33,361 bases of DNA from Acidimicrobiales bacterium (GCA_035540975.1 DATLFN010000127.1:1-33361), one strand, 5' to 3'; shown: positions 23,368 to 32,085, counted from the first letter of the stretch. The notes: generated by a model not told the origin, from the sequence alone. Numbers and translations are program-made.

Positions 23368-24162
23368 GTGGAACGAGTCGACGAGCAGCTCCTCGCCCCG
23401 TTCCTCGCCGCTCCCGACCGCACCGGCATCCTGACCGACTTCGACGGGACGCTCGCCCCGATCGTCGACGACCCCACGACCTCCCGCCCCCTCCCCGAGG
23501 CGGTCGACGCCCTGCACGCGCTGGCCGCACGGTACCGGCGGGTGGCCGTCATCTCGGGGCGGCCGGCCGAGTTCCTGGCCACCCACCTCGATCTGGCCGG
23601 CCGCCCCGGGGGCGTCGTGGCCGTCGGCCTCTACGGCCTCGAGCGGGCCGACGGCGACGAGATCGTCACGCACCCCGACGGCGCCGACTGGCGGGCCGTG
23701 ATCGCCGAGGTGGCCGAACGGGGCGACGAGGCGGCGCCGCCGGGCGTGATCCTGGAGCGCAAGGGCCTGTCGCTCACCGTCCACTACCGCACGTCGCCGG
23801 AGTCCCTCGAGTGGGCCCGGTCGTGGGTGGCCGAGCAGGCGGAGCGCACCGGCCTCGTGCGCCACCCGGCCCGGATGTCCGAGGAGCTGCGGCCGCCGGT
23901 GCCGGTCGACAAGGGGACGGCGCTGGCCGAGCTGGCCGAGGGCCTCGGCGCCGTGTGCTTCTTCGGGGACGACGTGGGCGACCTCCCGGCGTTCGCCGTG
24001 CTCGACCGCCTGGCGGGCGAGGGCGTGGCGACGCTGAAGGTGGGCGTGCGCAGCGAGGAGGCGCCCCCCGACCTGCTCGACGCGGCGGACGTGGTGGTCG
24101 ACGGACCCGAGGGCGTGGTCGCCGTGTTCAGCCGGCTGCTGGAGCGGCGGGTGCCGGGTTAG
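23368..24162 (+). CDS. otsB: Trehalose-6-phosphate phosphatase OtsB
   Basis: OtsB removes phosphate from trehalose 6-phosphate, giving trehalose, an osmolyte and stress protectant. The 264-residue HAD-superfamily protein has motif I DFDGTLAPI (nucleophile Asp24, acid Asp26), motif II VAVISGRP, the segment VGLYGLE, and the late acidic motif FFGDDVGDLPAF. The start is GTG at 23368, next to a -10-like TACGGT. The stop TAG (24160-24162) overlaps the otsA stop on the other strand, so the two genes of one pathway meet tail to tail. Confidence 0.93.
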   Translation: MERVDEQLLAPFLAAPDRTGILTDFDGTLAPIVDDPTTSRPLPEAVDALHALAARYRRVAVISGRPAEFLATHLDLAGRPGGVVAVGLYGLERADGDEIVTHPDGADWRAVIAEVAERGDEAAPPGVILERKGLSLTVHYRTSPESLEWARSWVAEQAERTGLVRHPARMSEELRPPVPVDKGTALAELAEGLGAVCFFGDDVGDLPAFAVLDRLAGEGVATLKVGVRSEEAPPDLLDAADVVVDGPEGVVAVFSRLLERRVPG

Positions 24163-25541
24163 GGCGCGCCCTTGGCGGCGGCCAGCTGGTCGCCCAGCCA
24201 GTCGAGCGGGCCCCGCCGGCGGGCGACTGCGCACAGTGCGGCGGCCCGGGTCGCCCTCTCCTCGCCCCCCATGGCCAGCGCCCGGGCCAGCACGTCGGCC
24301 GTCCCCGCGATGTCGTACGGGTTGACCGCCAGTGCCGATCCGCCCAGCAGGTCGAAGGCGCCCGCCTCCCGGCTGAGCGCCAGCACGCCGTCGCGCTCGT
24401 TGAGGCACGGGCCCTCCAGGGCGACGAGGTTCAGCCCGTCGCGCACGGGGTTCACCAGCAGCACGTCGTAGCGGCGGAGGGCGGCGACCGAACGGGGGAA
24501 CGAGTCGGAGGCGTCCATGACGATGGGGGTCCACGACGGCGTCGACCAGGTGTTGTTGATGCGCTCGACCAGCGCCTCCACCTCGTTGCGGTAGGCGAGG
24601 TACTCGGGAAGCGAATCCCGGGAGGGGTAGACGGAGGCGGCGAAGACGACCTCCCCGCGCCAGGCCGGCTCCGCCTCCAGCAGCGCCTCGAAGGCGAGGA
24701 AGCCGCGGAGGAGGTTCTTGGACAGCTCGATGCGGTCCACCCGCACGATGAGCTTGCGGTCCCCCACCCGTTCGTCCAGCAGGGCCAGCTGGGCGTTGCA
24801 CTCCTCGCTCGCCACGACGTCGGCGAGGTCGGCGCCGTCCACGGCCGCGGGCGACACGAACGTGGGCGGGGCGGCGCCGAGGACCTCGCGGGCGCACGCC
24901 TCGAAGGCCTGCGCCCACCTCGGGGAGTGGAACCCGCAGGCGGCCGAGGCCGCCATCCCCCCGAGCAGCTCGGCGGCGACGTCCTCGGGCAGCACGCGCA
25001 GCGAGTTGGGCCCGCAGAAGGGCGTGTGGTGGAAGTACACGCTCCGCACGTCGGGCCGCAGCTCGGCCAGCGCCGGCGCCACCAGCGGGAGGTGGTAGTC
25101 GTGGACGACCACGGTCCCGTCCTCGGGCGCCTCGTCCGCCACCGCCCGGGCGAACGCCCGGTTGACGTCCCGGAACGTCGACCACGCCTCGTGCCACCGG
25201 CGGTCGATCCGGGGCCGGCGGGGGAGGTCGAACAGGCCGTGGTTGAGGAACCACAGCGTGGCGTTGGCGACGACGTCGTAGTACTGCCGGTAGGCGCCCG
25301 GCTCGATCACCAGCGGGCGGAGCCGGAACCCTTCGGCCTCCACCACGCCCCGGCCGGCGGCCACCCGGTCGGCGTCGGAGATGGCGGCCGCGACCCACGT
25401 GGCACCCGTGCTCGCCACCGCCGGGCCCAGGCTGGTGACGAGGCCGCCGGCGCCGCGGCGGGCGACGGGCTCACCGTCGGGGCCTAGTTCGAAGGCGAGC
25501 GGTCCGCGGTTCGAGACGATGACCAACTCGGGGTGGCCCAT
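24159..25541 (-). CDS. otsA: Trehalose-6-phosphate synthase OtsA (GT20)
   Basis: OtsA transfers glucose from a nucleotide sugar to glucose 6-phosphate. The 460-residue GT20 protein begins ELVIVSNRGPLAFE. It then shows GGLVTSLGP, NATLWFLNHGLFDLP, VVHDYHLPLVAPAL, VYFHHTPFCGPNSLRVLP, VDRIELSKNLLRGFLAFEALL (conserved Arg and Lys within DRIELSKN), VNPVRDGLNLVALEG and LSREAGAFDLLG. The RIELSKN form, rather than RLDYSKG, is typical of Streptomyces-type enzymes. Substrate choice (UDP- or GDP-glucose) is unknown. ATG 25541 gives the family N-terminus; GTG 25553 is an alternative. It converges with otsB and diverges from the glycerate kinase gene. Confidence 0.92.
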   Translation of the reverse strand: MGHPELVIVSNRGPLAFELGPDGEPVARRGAGGLVTSLGPAVASTGATWVAAAISDADRVAAGRGVVEAEGFRLRPLVIEPGAYRQYYDVVANATLWFLNHGLFDLPRRPRIDRRWHEAWSTFRDVNRAFARAVADEAPEDGTVVVHDYHLPLVAPALAELRPDVRSVYFHHTPFCGPNSLRVLPEDVAAELLGGMAASAACGFHSPRWAQAFEACAREVLGAAPPTFVSPAAVDGADLADVVASEECNAQLALLDERVGDRKLIVRVDRIELSKNLLRGFLAFEALLEAEPAWRGEVVFAASVYPSRDSLPEYLAYRNEVEALVERINNTWSTPSWTPIVMDASDSFPRSVAALRRYDVLLVNPVRDGLNLVALEGPCLNERDGVLALSREAGAFDLLGGSALAVNPYDIAGTADVLARALAMGGEERATRAAALCAVARRRGPLDWLGDQLAAAKGAP

Positions 25542-25551
25542 GCCGGGTGGC

Positions 25552-25557
25552 ACGATA
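25552..25557 (-). promoter_or_regulatory. Possible otsA -10 box (TATCGT)
   Basis: On the minus strand TATCGT ends 10 nt before the otsA ATG. Only 21 nt separate this gene from the divergent glycerate kinase, so their promoters must overlap the opposite coding regions. Confidence 0.3.
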
Positions 25558-25562
25558 CCCGG

Positions 25563-26579
25563 GTGAAACGCGTCGTCGCCGCCCCCGACAAGTTTCGCGG
25601 GACGGCCACCGCGGCGGAGGTGGCGGGCGCGATCGCCAGGGCGGCCGGGGCCTGCGGTTGGGGTTGCGACCGGGCGCCGGTGGCGGACGGCGGCGAGGGG
25701 ACGCTGGAGGCGGTGGGTGGGAGCGCCCGGCGGACGCGCGTGCGCGGGCCGCTGGGCGAGGCGGTGGAGGCGGAGTGGCGGATGCTCGCTCCCGGCGCCG
25801 GCGCGGCCCGCCCCGGGACGTCCACCGCCGTGGTGGAGATGGCGAGGGCAGCGGGGCTCGAGCTGGTGGGCGGGCCCGAGTGGAACGACCCGGTGCGCGC
25901 CTCGACGGAGGGCGTGGGCGACCTCATCACCGCCGCCCTCGCCGCCCGCGCCCGCCGGGTCGTCGTGGCGGTGGGGGGCTCCGCCTCCACCGACGGCGGC
26001 CTCGGCTGCCTCAGCGCACTCGAGCCGCACGCCCGCCTGGCGGGCGTCGAGCTGGTCGTGGCGTGCGACGTCACCACGTCCTTCGTCGACGCCGCCGAGG
26101 AGTTCGCGCCGCAGAAGGGCGCCACGCCGACCCAGGTCGAGCTGCTGCGCCGCCGGCTGGAGCGGCTGGCCCAGGTGTACCTCGAGCGTTACGGCACCGA
26201 CGTGCGCGCCATCCCCGGCTCGGGTGCGGCCGGCGGGCTGGCGGGCGGGCTGGCGGCCATCGGCGCCACCCTGGTGCCGGGCTTCGACCTGGTCGCCGAC
26301 ACCATCGAGCTGGCCGACCGCATCGAGGGCGCCGACCTGGTGGTGACGGGCGAGGGCTTCCTCGACGAGCACAGCTTCGCCGGCAAGGCGGTGGGCGGCG
26401 TCGCCGACCTGGCCGAGGAGGCGGGCGTCCCCGTCCTCGTCGTCGTGGGCGAGGCGTTCGACGAGAGCCGGGTCCCGACCGTGTCGCTCGTCGAGCGGTT
26501 CGGCCGCCAGCGGGCCTTCGCCGACACCCTGGCGTGCGTGGAGGAGGCCGTGACGGCGCACCTGCGGGAGTTACCCTGA
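25563..26579 (+). CDS. Glycerate kinase family protein (GarK/GlxK type)
   Basis: The family phosphorylates D-glycerate, usually at C2. The 338-residue protein starts RVVAAPDKFRGTATAAEVAGAI and has PVADGGEGTLEAV, VVVAVGGSASTDGGLG, VACDVTTSF, EFAPQKGATP, IPGSGAAGGLAGGL and VVTGEGFLDEHS, in the normal order. It is about 40 residues shorter than typical GlxK, mainly between GGSASTDGG and VACDV, where the usual loop is reduced to LSALEPHARLAGVEL. Activity is therefore likely but not assured. The start GTG at 25563 lies 21 nt from the divergent otsA. Confidence 0.88.
   Translation: MKRVVAAPDKFRGTATAAEVAGAIARAAGACGWGCDRAPVADGGEGTLEAVGGSARRTRVRGPLGEAVEAEWRMLAPGAGAARPGTSTAVVEMARAAGLELVGGPEWNDPVRASTEGVGDLITAALAARARRVVVAVGGSASTDGGLGCLSALEPHARLAGVELVVACDVTTSFVDAAEEFAPQKGATPTQVELLRRRLERLAQVYLERYGTDVRAIPGSGAAGGLAGGLAAIGATLVPGFDLVADTIELADRIEGADLVVTGEGFLDEHSFAGKAVGGVADLAEEAGVPVLVVVGEAFDESRVPTVSLVERFGRQRAFADTLACVEEAVTAHLRELP
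26572..26577 (+). promoter_or_regulatory. Possible -10 box (TACCCT), AI-2E family gene
   Basis: TACCCT lies in the last codons of the glycerate kinase gene and ends 6 nt before GTG 26584, which supports that GTG over the one at 26581. Confidence 0.35.
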
Positions 26580-26583
26580 CGTG

Positions 26584-27801
26584 GTGACGGATGGAATCCG
26601 CCGCGCCGGCCAGGTGGCGTGGGCCGTGATCGGGATGGCGGCGGTCGTGTTCGTCATCGGGGTCGTCGCCTGGCAGGTGCGGGTCGTCTTCCCGCCCCTG
26701 ATCCTCGCCGGTGCCATCGTCTTCCTGCTCAACCCGGTGGTGACGGCCCTCCAGCGCCGCGGCATCCCCCGGGCCGCCGGCGCCGGGCTGGCGTACCTGG
26801 GCGTGCTGGGCCTGTTCATCGTGGCCGCGTCGCTGATCTATCCCATCGCCGCCGACCAGGCCGACGAGCTGAGCGGCGAGTGGCCCGAGATCCAGGACAA
26901 GGCCGAGCAGTGGGTCGACGACGTGTCCAGGGCGTCCGAGGGCACGTTCCTGGAGTTCACCCGCCAGGAGCTCGAGGACGCGTTCCAGGACGACAACGCC
27001 ACGTTCCGCCAGCAGCTCAACCAGGCGCGGGACATCGGGGTGCGGATCTTCCATGTCCTGCTCATCCTGGTGCTGGCGCCGATCATCGCCTTCTACCTGC
27101 TGGTCGACGCGCCGCACATCCGCGACGTCATGGAGTCGCTCGTCCCCGACGACGCCCGGCCCGAGGTCGACCACGTCGCCAAGCGGCTGAACCGGGCCAT
27201 CGGCGGCTTCTTCCGGGGCCAGCTGGTGGTGGCCGTCATCGTCGGCGTGATGTGCTCGGTCGGGCTCTTCGCCATCGGGCTCAAGTTCTGGTTCCTGGTC
27301 GGCATGATCGCCGGGTTGTTCAACGTCATCCCGCTGATCGGGCCGTGGGTGGGAGGCGTCCCCGGGCTCGTCATCGCCCTCACCACGGGCAGCAGCCTCC
27401 AGGCCCTGGGTGTGGTCGCGGTGATGGTCGTCGTCCAGCAGATCGACAACCACTTCATCACCCCCCAGGTGATGCAGCGGGCCGTTCAGCTCCATCCCGC
27501 CGCCGTCGTCCTGGCCCTGCTCGCCGGCGGCTCGCTGGGCGGGTTCTTCGGGCTCCTCCTGGCCGTTCCCGTCGCCGCCGTGCTCAAGATCCTCGGCGCC
27601 CACCTCTGGCGCGTCCACGTGCTCGGCGAGCCGCTGCCCCGGGTGGCGGCGGAGGAGGAGGCCGGGGAGGGGCCGGGGATCGTCGAGTCGCTGGGCGGCG
27701 ACGCCGATCCCGACCCTCAGGGGCCGCCGGGGGGCGACGGCTCGGGCGACGGCTCGGGCGCCGGCGTGGGCGAGCCGGCGGCAGCGGGGCCACCGGCCTG
27801 A
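26584..27801 (+). CDS. AI-2E family transporter (PerM/TqsA-like membrane protein)
   Basis: The 405-residue integral membrane protein has two N-terminal helices (VAWAVIGMAAVVFVIGVVAW; FPPLILAGAIVFLLNPVV) and a third around LAYLGVLGLFIVAASLI. An extracellular-type helical loop (about 95-150) and a C-terminal helix bundle follow, with GFFRGQLVVAVIVGVMC, GLFNVIPLIGPWVGG and QQIDNHFITPQVM. These are hallmarks of the AI-2E family (PF01594), whose members export varied substrates or act as Na+/H+ antiporters; autoinducer-2 export is not implied. A hydrophilic Gly/Pro/Asp tail of about 50 residues follows. The start is GTG 26584 (GTG 26581 also in frame). Confidence 0.9.
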   Translation: MTDGIRRAGQVAWAVIGMAAVVFVIGVVAWQVRVVFPPLILAGAIVFLLNPVVTALQRRGIPRAAGAGLAYLGVLGLFIVAASLIYPIAADQADELSGEWPEIQDKAEQWVDDVSRASEGTFLEFTRQELEDAFQDDNATFRQQLNQARDIGVRIFHVLLILVLAPIIAFYLLVDAPHIRDVMESLVPDDARPEVDHVAKRLNRAIGGFFRGQLVVAVIVGVMCSVGLFAIGLKFWFLVGMIAGLFNVIPLIGPWVGGVPGLVIALTTGSSLQALGVVAVMVVVQQIDNHFITPQVMQRAVQLHPAAVVLALLAGGSLGGFFGLLLAVPVAAVLKILGAHLWRVHVLGEPLPRVAAEEEAGEGPGIVESLGGDADPDPQGPPGGDGSGDGSGAGVGEPAAAGPPA

Positions 27802-27832
27802 CGTCGCTCGCCGGCAGGAGACCCGGTCGCGG

Positions 27833-27860
27833 CCCGAAGACGGTTTGCGAAGGGCTTCGG
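27833..27860 (+). terminator. Weak hairpin after the AI-2E family gene
   Basis: CCCGAAG and CTTCGG can pair around a 14-nt loop, 32 nt after the stop. It may end the upstream transcript before the riboswitch. Confidence 0.3.
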
Positions 27861-27878
27861 TGCCGGTCCACGATGGAG

Positions 27879-27970
27879 CGTCATCCAGAGCGGTCGAGGG
27901 ACCGGGCCCAGCGACACCGCGGCAACCAGCGGGCGACCCCCGCCAGGTGCCAATGCCCGGAACGATGAGG
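27879..27970 (+). promoter_or_regulatory. SAM riboswitch (SAM-I / S-box class) of the thrC-type gene
   Basis: The conserved core is present in order: AGAGCGGTCGAGGGACC (27887-27903, kink-turn side), GGGCCC (P2 loop), GCGGCAACC (27919-27927), a P3 hairpin GCGGG/CCCGC (27929-27943), AGGTGCCAAT (27945-27954) and GATGAGG (27964-27970). P1 is TCATC (27881-27885) with GATGA (27964-27968). P4, normally between CAAT and GATGAG, is reduced to a few bases, as in SAM-I/IV variants. The SD GAGGAGGG (27967-27974) overlaps the P1 3' strand, and the start codon is 8 nt away with no terminator between. Control must therefore act on translation. GATGG at 27872-27876 could pair with TCATC to release the SD. 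The expected effect of SAM is repression. Confidence 0.85.
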
Positions 27971-27978
27971 AGGGAACC

Positions 27979-29238
27979 GTGCCGTCGACGCCATCGGGAG
28001 GTCCGTTCGTCACGGGTCTGTCCTGCCGCGAGTGCGGGCGCCCGTACCCGGCCGAGGCGCTGCACGTGTGCGAGTACTGCTTCGGGCCGCTCGAGGTCGT
28101 GTACGACTACGACGCCGTGCGCGCCGCCGTCAGCCGGGAGCGCATCGCCGCCGGCCCCACGAACATCTGGCGCTACGCCCCCCTGCTGCCCGCCGAGGCG
28201 GCCGACCCGGTGGACCTGGGCGCCGGGTTCACGCCGCTGGTGCGGGCGGAGCGGCTGGCGGCCGAGCTGGGCCTGGGCGAGCTTTGGGTCAAGAACGACA
28301 CGCTGAACCCGACGGGCTCGTTCAAGGACCGGGTGGTCTCGGTGGCCCTCACCAAGGCCCGCGAGCTGGGCTTCAAGGTGGCGGCGTGCGCTTCCACCGG
28401 CAACCTGGCCAACTCCGTCGCCGCCCACGCCGCCCACGCCGGCATGGACTCCATCGTCTTCATCCCCCACGACCTCGAGCACGCCAAGGTCGTCACCACC
28501 GCCGTCTACGGCGGCCGGCTGGTCGCCGTCCAGGGCAACTACGACGACGTGAACCGCCTGTGCGCCGAGCTGGCGGGCCAGCACCCGACGTGGGCGTTCG
28601 TGAACGTCAACATCCGCACGTACTACGCCGAGGGGTCCAAGACCCTGGCGTTCGAGGTGGCCGAGCAGCTCGGGTGGCGGGCCCCGGACCACGTCGTCGT
28701 GCCCATCGCCTCCGGCAGCCAGCTCACCAAGGTGCACAAGGGTTTCGGCGAGCTCCACAAGGTCGGCCTCCTGGACGAGGAGCCCCACGTGCGGGTGTCG
28801 GGCGCCCAGGCCGCCGGCTGCTCGCCGGTGGCCACCGCCTTCGCCGACTCCTCCGACGTCATCCGCCCGCAGAAGCCGAGGACCATCGCCAAGTCGCTGG
28901 CCATCGGCAACCCGGCCGACGGGTGGTACGCCCTGGACGTGGTGCGCTCCTCCGGGGGCGCCATCGCCTCGGTCACCGACGAGGAGATCGTGGAGGGCAT
29001 CCGCCTCCTGGCCCGGACCGAGGGCATCTTCGCCGAGACGGCGGGCGGGGTCACCATCGCCACGCTGGCCAAGCTGGCCGCCCAGGGCGTCGTGCAGCCC
29101 GACGAGCGGGTGGTGGCGCTGGTCACCGGCCACGGCCTGAAGACCATCGACGCGGTGAGCCCCCACGTCGGCCCCACCGTGACCATCCCGCCGACCCTGG
29201 ACGCCTTCGCCGAGGCGCTGGACGCGGAGCAGTCGTAG
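27979..29238 (+). CDS. thrC: Threonine synthase family protein (ThrC type), SAM-riboswitch controlled
   Basis: This is a PLP enzyme of fold type II, 419 residues. An N-terminal zinc ribbon (Cys16, Cys19, Cys31, Cys34) comes first. The catalytic domain has NDTLNPTGSFKDRVVS with PLP lysine Lys116, ASTGNLANSVAAHAA, PIASGSQLTKVHKGF, SGAQAAGCSP, AIGNPADGW and ETAGGVTIATLAKL. Family function is O-phosphohomoserine to threonine. The SAM riboswitch upstream and the sulfur-carrier gene 12 nt downstream raise the alternative that this paralogue makes a homocysteine precursor by sulfur transfer (see findings). In Streptomyces a thrC-type gene and a MoaD-like gene also stand before groEL2. The start is GTG with SD GAGGAGGG. 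Confidence 0.88.
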   Translation: MPSTPSGGPFVTGLSCRECGRPYPAEALHVCEYCFGPLEVVYDYDAVRAAVSRERIAAGPTNIWRYAPLLPAEAADPVDLGAGFTPLVRAERLAAELGLGELWVKNDTLNPTGSFKDRVVSVALTKARELGFKVAACASTGNLANSVAAHAAHAGMDSIVFIPHDLEHAKVVTTAVYGGRLVAVQGNYDDVNRLCAELAGQHPTWAFVNVNIRTYYAEGSKTLAFEVAEQLGWRAPDHVVVPIASGSQLTKVHKGFGELHKVGLLDEEPHVRVSGAQAAGCSPVATAFADSSDVIRPQKPRTIAKSLAIGNPADGWYALDVVRSSGGAIASVTDEEIVEGIRLLARTEGIFAETAGGVTIATLAKLAAQGVVQPDERVVALVTGHGLKTIDAVSPHVGPTVTIPPTLDAFAEALDAEQS

Positions 29239-29241
29239 AGT
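29236..29241 (+). promoter_or_regulatory. Possible -10 box (TAGAGT), carrier protein gene
   Basis: TAGAGT ends 9 nt before the ATG and starts with the thrC stop codon. There is no SD sequence. It may give an additional SAM-independent transcript. Confidence 0.3.
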
Positions 29242-29250
29242 GACCGCGCC

Positions 29251-29529
29251 ATGAGCGTCACCGTGCGGATCCCCACCCAGCTGCGCACCCTCACCGGCGG
29301 GGCGGCCGACGTCGACCTCGACGGCGGGACCGTCGGCGAGGTCCTGGCCGCCCTCGACGCCGCCCACCCCGGCTTCGGCGAGCGCCTCTTCGACGGCGAC
29401 CGCAAGCTCCGCCGCTTCGTCAACGTGTTCGTCGCCGACGAGGACGTGCGGTTCCTCCAGGGGCTGGAGACGCCGGTGACGCCCGGCCAGACGGTCTCGA
29501 TCGTCCCCGCCGTGGCCGGCGGCGCCTGA
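29251..29529 (+). CDS. MoaD/ThiS-type sulfur carrier protein (CysO/HcyS-like), ends GGA
   Basis: This ubiquitin-fold sulfur carrier has 92 residues. It closely resembles mycobacterial CysO: VRIPTQLRTLTGG, GTVGEVLAALDAAHPG, LRRFVNVFVADEDVRF and the end VSIVPAVAGGA. Such proteins are adenylated at the C-terminal Gly-Gly and converted to a thiocarboxylate that donates sulfide. Here an extra Ala follows Gly-Gly, so the protein would need C-terminal trimming first, as HcyS of Wolinella does by the metalloprotease HcyD. No E1-like enzyme, JAMM protease or sulfurtransferase lies in the window. It is 12 nt after thrC and thus likely under the same riboswitch-controlled operon, although with its own translation start. 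Confidence 0.88.
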   Translation: MSVTVRIPTQLRTLTGGAADVDLDGGTVGEVLAALDAAHPGFGERLFDGDRKLRRFVNVFVADEDVRFLQGLETPVTPGQTVSIVPAVAGGA

Positions 29530-29591
29530 ACCTCCCGAATCCGCCGGATCCGCTTCTCAACCCCCCGAACCGGGCTGCCGATAGCCTCAGC

Positions 29592-30083
29592 ATGGCCGAG
29601 GTCCTGATCGTGGACGACGACGTCGACATCCGCGCCATCCTCGCCTTCACCCTGGAGGACGCCGGCTTCGAGGTGCGGGAGGCGGCCGACGGGAACCAGG
29701 CCATCGCCGCCCTCCAGCGCTCGGCGCCCGACTGCCTGGTGCTGGACGTCATGATGCCGGGGTTCGACGGGTTCGGCGTCCTCCGGGCCCGCCGCCAGTC
29801 GAACCTGGCCCCCGAGGCGAGGGTCATCCTGCTCACGGCCCGGACGGCCGAACGCGACTTCGTGCGGGGCTGGGAGCTCGGGGCCGACGAGTACCTCACC
29901 AAGCCCTTCGACCCCGACGAGCTCGTCGTCACCGTGCGCCGCCTGCTCAAGACGTCGCCCACCCAGCTGGCCGAGCGCCGCGAGGCCGAGCTGAAGAAGG
30001 CCGAGCTGCTCGAGCGCCTGGAGTCGGCGTTCAACCGCCCCCGCCGCTTCGGCGCCGAGCCCGAGGCGGGGCGCCGGGCCTGA
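29592..30083 (+). CDS. Single-domain response regulator (CheY-like receiver)
   Basis: The 163-residue protein has a receiver domain (about 3-122): acidic pocket Asp8-Asp9-Asp10, phosphorylation site Asp52 in LVLDVMMPGFDGFG, Thr82 in VILLTA and Lys104 in YLTKPFDPDEL. A 40-residue charged helical extension (ERREAELKKAELLERLESAF) follows; it has no DNA-binding domain. It probably acts by protein-protein contact. No histidine kinase is nearby. TAGCCT lies only 4 nt before the ATG, so its role as -10 is doubtful. The stop codon sits in the loop of a terminator hairpin. Confidence 0.92.
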   Translation: MAEVLIVDDDVDIRAILAFTLEDAGFEVREAADGNQAIAALQRSAPDCLVLDVMMPGFDGFGVLRARRQSNLAPEARVILLTARTAERDFVRGWELGADEYLTKPFDPDELVVTVRRLLKTSPTQLAERREAELKKAELLERLESAFNRPRRFGAEPEAGRRA

Positions 30084-30092
30084 CGGCCCGGC
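30073..30092 (+). terminator. Hairpin spanning the response regulator stop codon
   Basis: GCCGGGCC-TGAC-GGCCCGGC is a perfect 8-bp stem whose loop holds the TGA stop. A near copy (7-bp stem) lies at 30168-30185 in the duplicated unit. Confidence 0.55.
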
Positions 30093-30213
30093 GATGCCCT
30101 CCTCCCGGCCGGAGCCCCATCCCCGGCCTCCTCGCCGAGGCGGGGCCCCAGCCCCGCCCGGCGCCGTCCGGGCCTGACGGCCCGGCGATGCCCTCCTCCC
30201 GGCCGGGGCCCCA
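30075..30213 (+). repeat. 45-bp direct repeat (30075-30119 and 30169-30213) duplicating the gene end
   Basis: The two copies are 94 bp apart and differ at one base (A30113 / G30207). Copy 1 includes the response regulator stop. Between them CGGGGC-CCCA-GCCCCG (30141-30156) forms another hairpin. Confidence 0.85.
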
Positions 30214-30219
30214 GGGCCG

Positions 30220-30246
30220 TTGGCACTCGCTTGCGTTGAGTGCCAG
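30220..30246 (+). promoter_or_regulatory. CIRCE operator 1 (HrcA site) of groEL
   Basis: TGGCACTC, 9 nt, GAGTGCCA: an 8-bp inverted repeat of CIRCE type with G/C replacing the usual A/T at one pair. It overlaps the -35 region. Confidence 0.8.
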
Positions 30247-30260
30247 CTTGGTCGTACGCT
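30231..30260 (+). promoter_or_regulatory. groEL promoter
   Basis: TTGCGT (30231-30236) and TACGCT (30255-30260) are 18 nt apart. The -35 lies in CIRCE 1 and the -10 touches CIRCE 2, so HrcA would block RNA polymerase directly. Confidence 0.5.
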
Positions 30261-30286
30261 TAGCACTCAGATACCGAGAGTGCTAA
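30260..30286 (+). promoter_or_regulatory. CIRCE operator 2 (HrcA site) of groEL
   Basis: TTAGCACTC, 9-nt spacer, GAGTGCTAA: a perfect CIRCE consensus, 31 nt before the groEL ATG. It would also form a hairpin at the mRNA 5' end. Confidence 0.95.
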
Positions 30287-31954
<1,668 letters not shown>

Positions 31955-31987
31955 CCCTCCCCGGACGGCCTTTCCGGTCGGCCCGCC

Positions 31988-32022
31988 GAACGGCCCCGGC
32001 GCCTGGTGCGCCGGGGCCGTTC
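31988..32022 (+). terminator. groEL terminator hairpin
   Basis: GAACGGCCCCGGCGC pairs perfectly with its complement at 32008-32022 around CTGGT. It starts 34 nt after the groEL stop. No T-run follows. Confidence 0.75.
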
Positions 32023-32047
32023 CGCGCCTACGCCCGGTGCCGCGGTT

Positions 32048-32085
32048 CCGGCGGCAGGAAGGGGCGCTGTGCGCCCGAATCCGCC
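32048..32085. repeat. Dispersed hairpin repeat, copy B
   Basis: The first 30 nt match 12193-12222 except the 3-nt loop (TGT for ATA) of the inner stem GGGCGC/GCGCCC. The outer stem is less complete here. Confidence 0.7.

Noticed and set aside
25563-26579. Glycerate kinase as a pseudogene because of its short middle part
   Set aside because: The frame is intact, motifs are in order and the shortening falls in a loop; loss of function is not shown.
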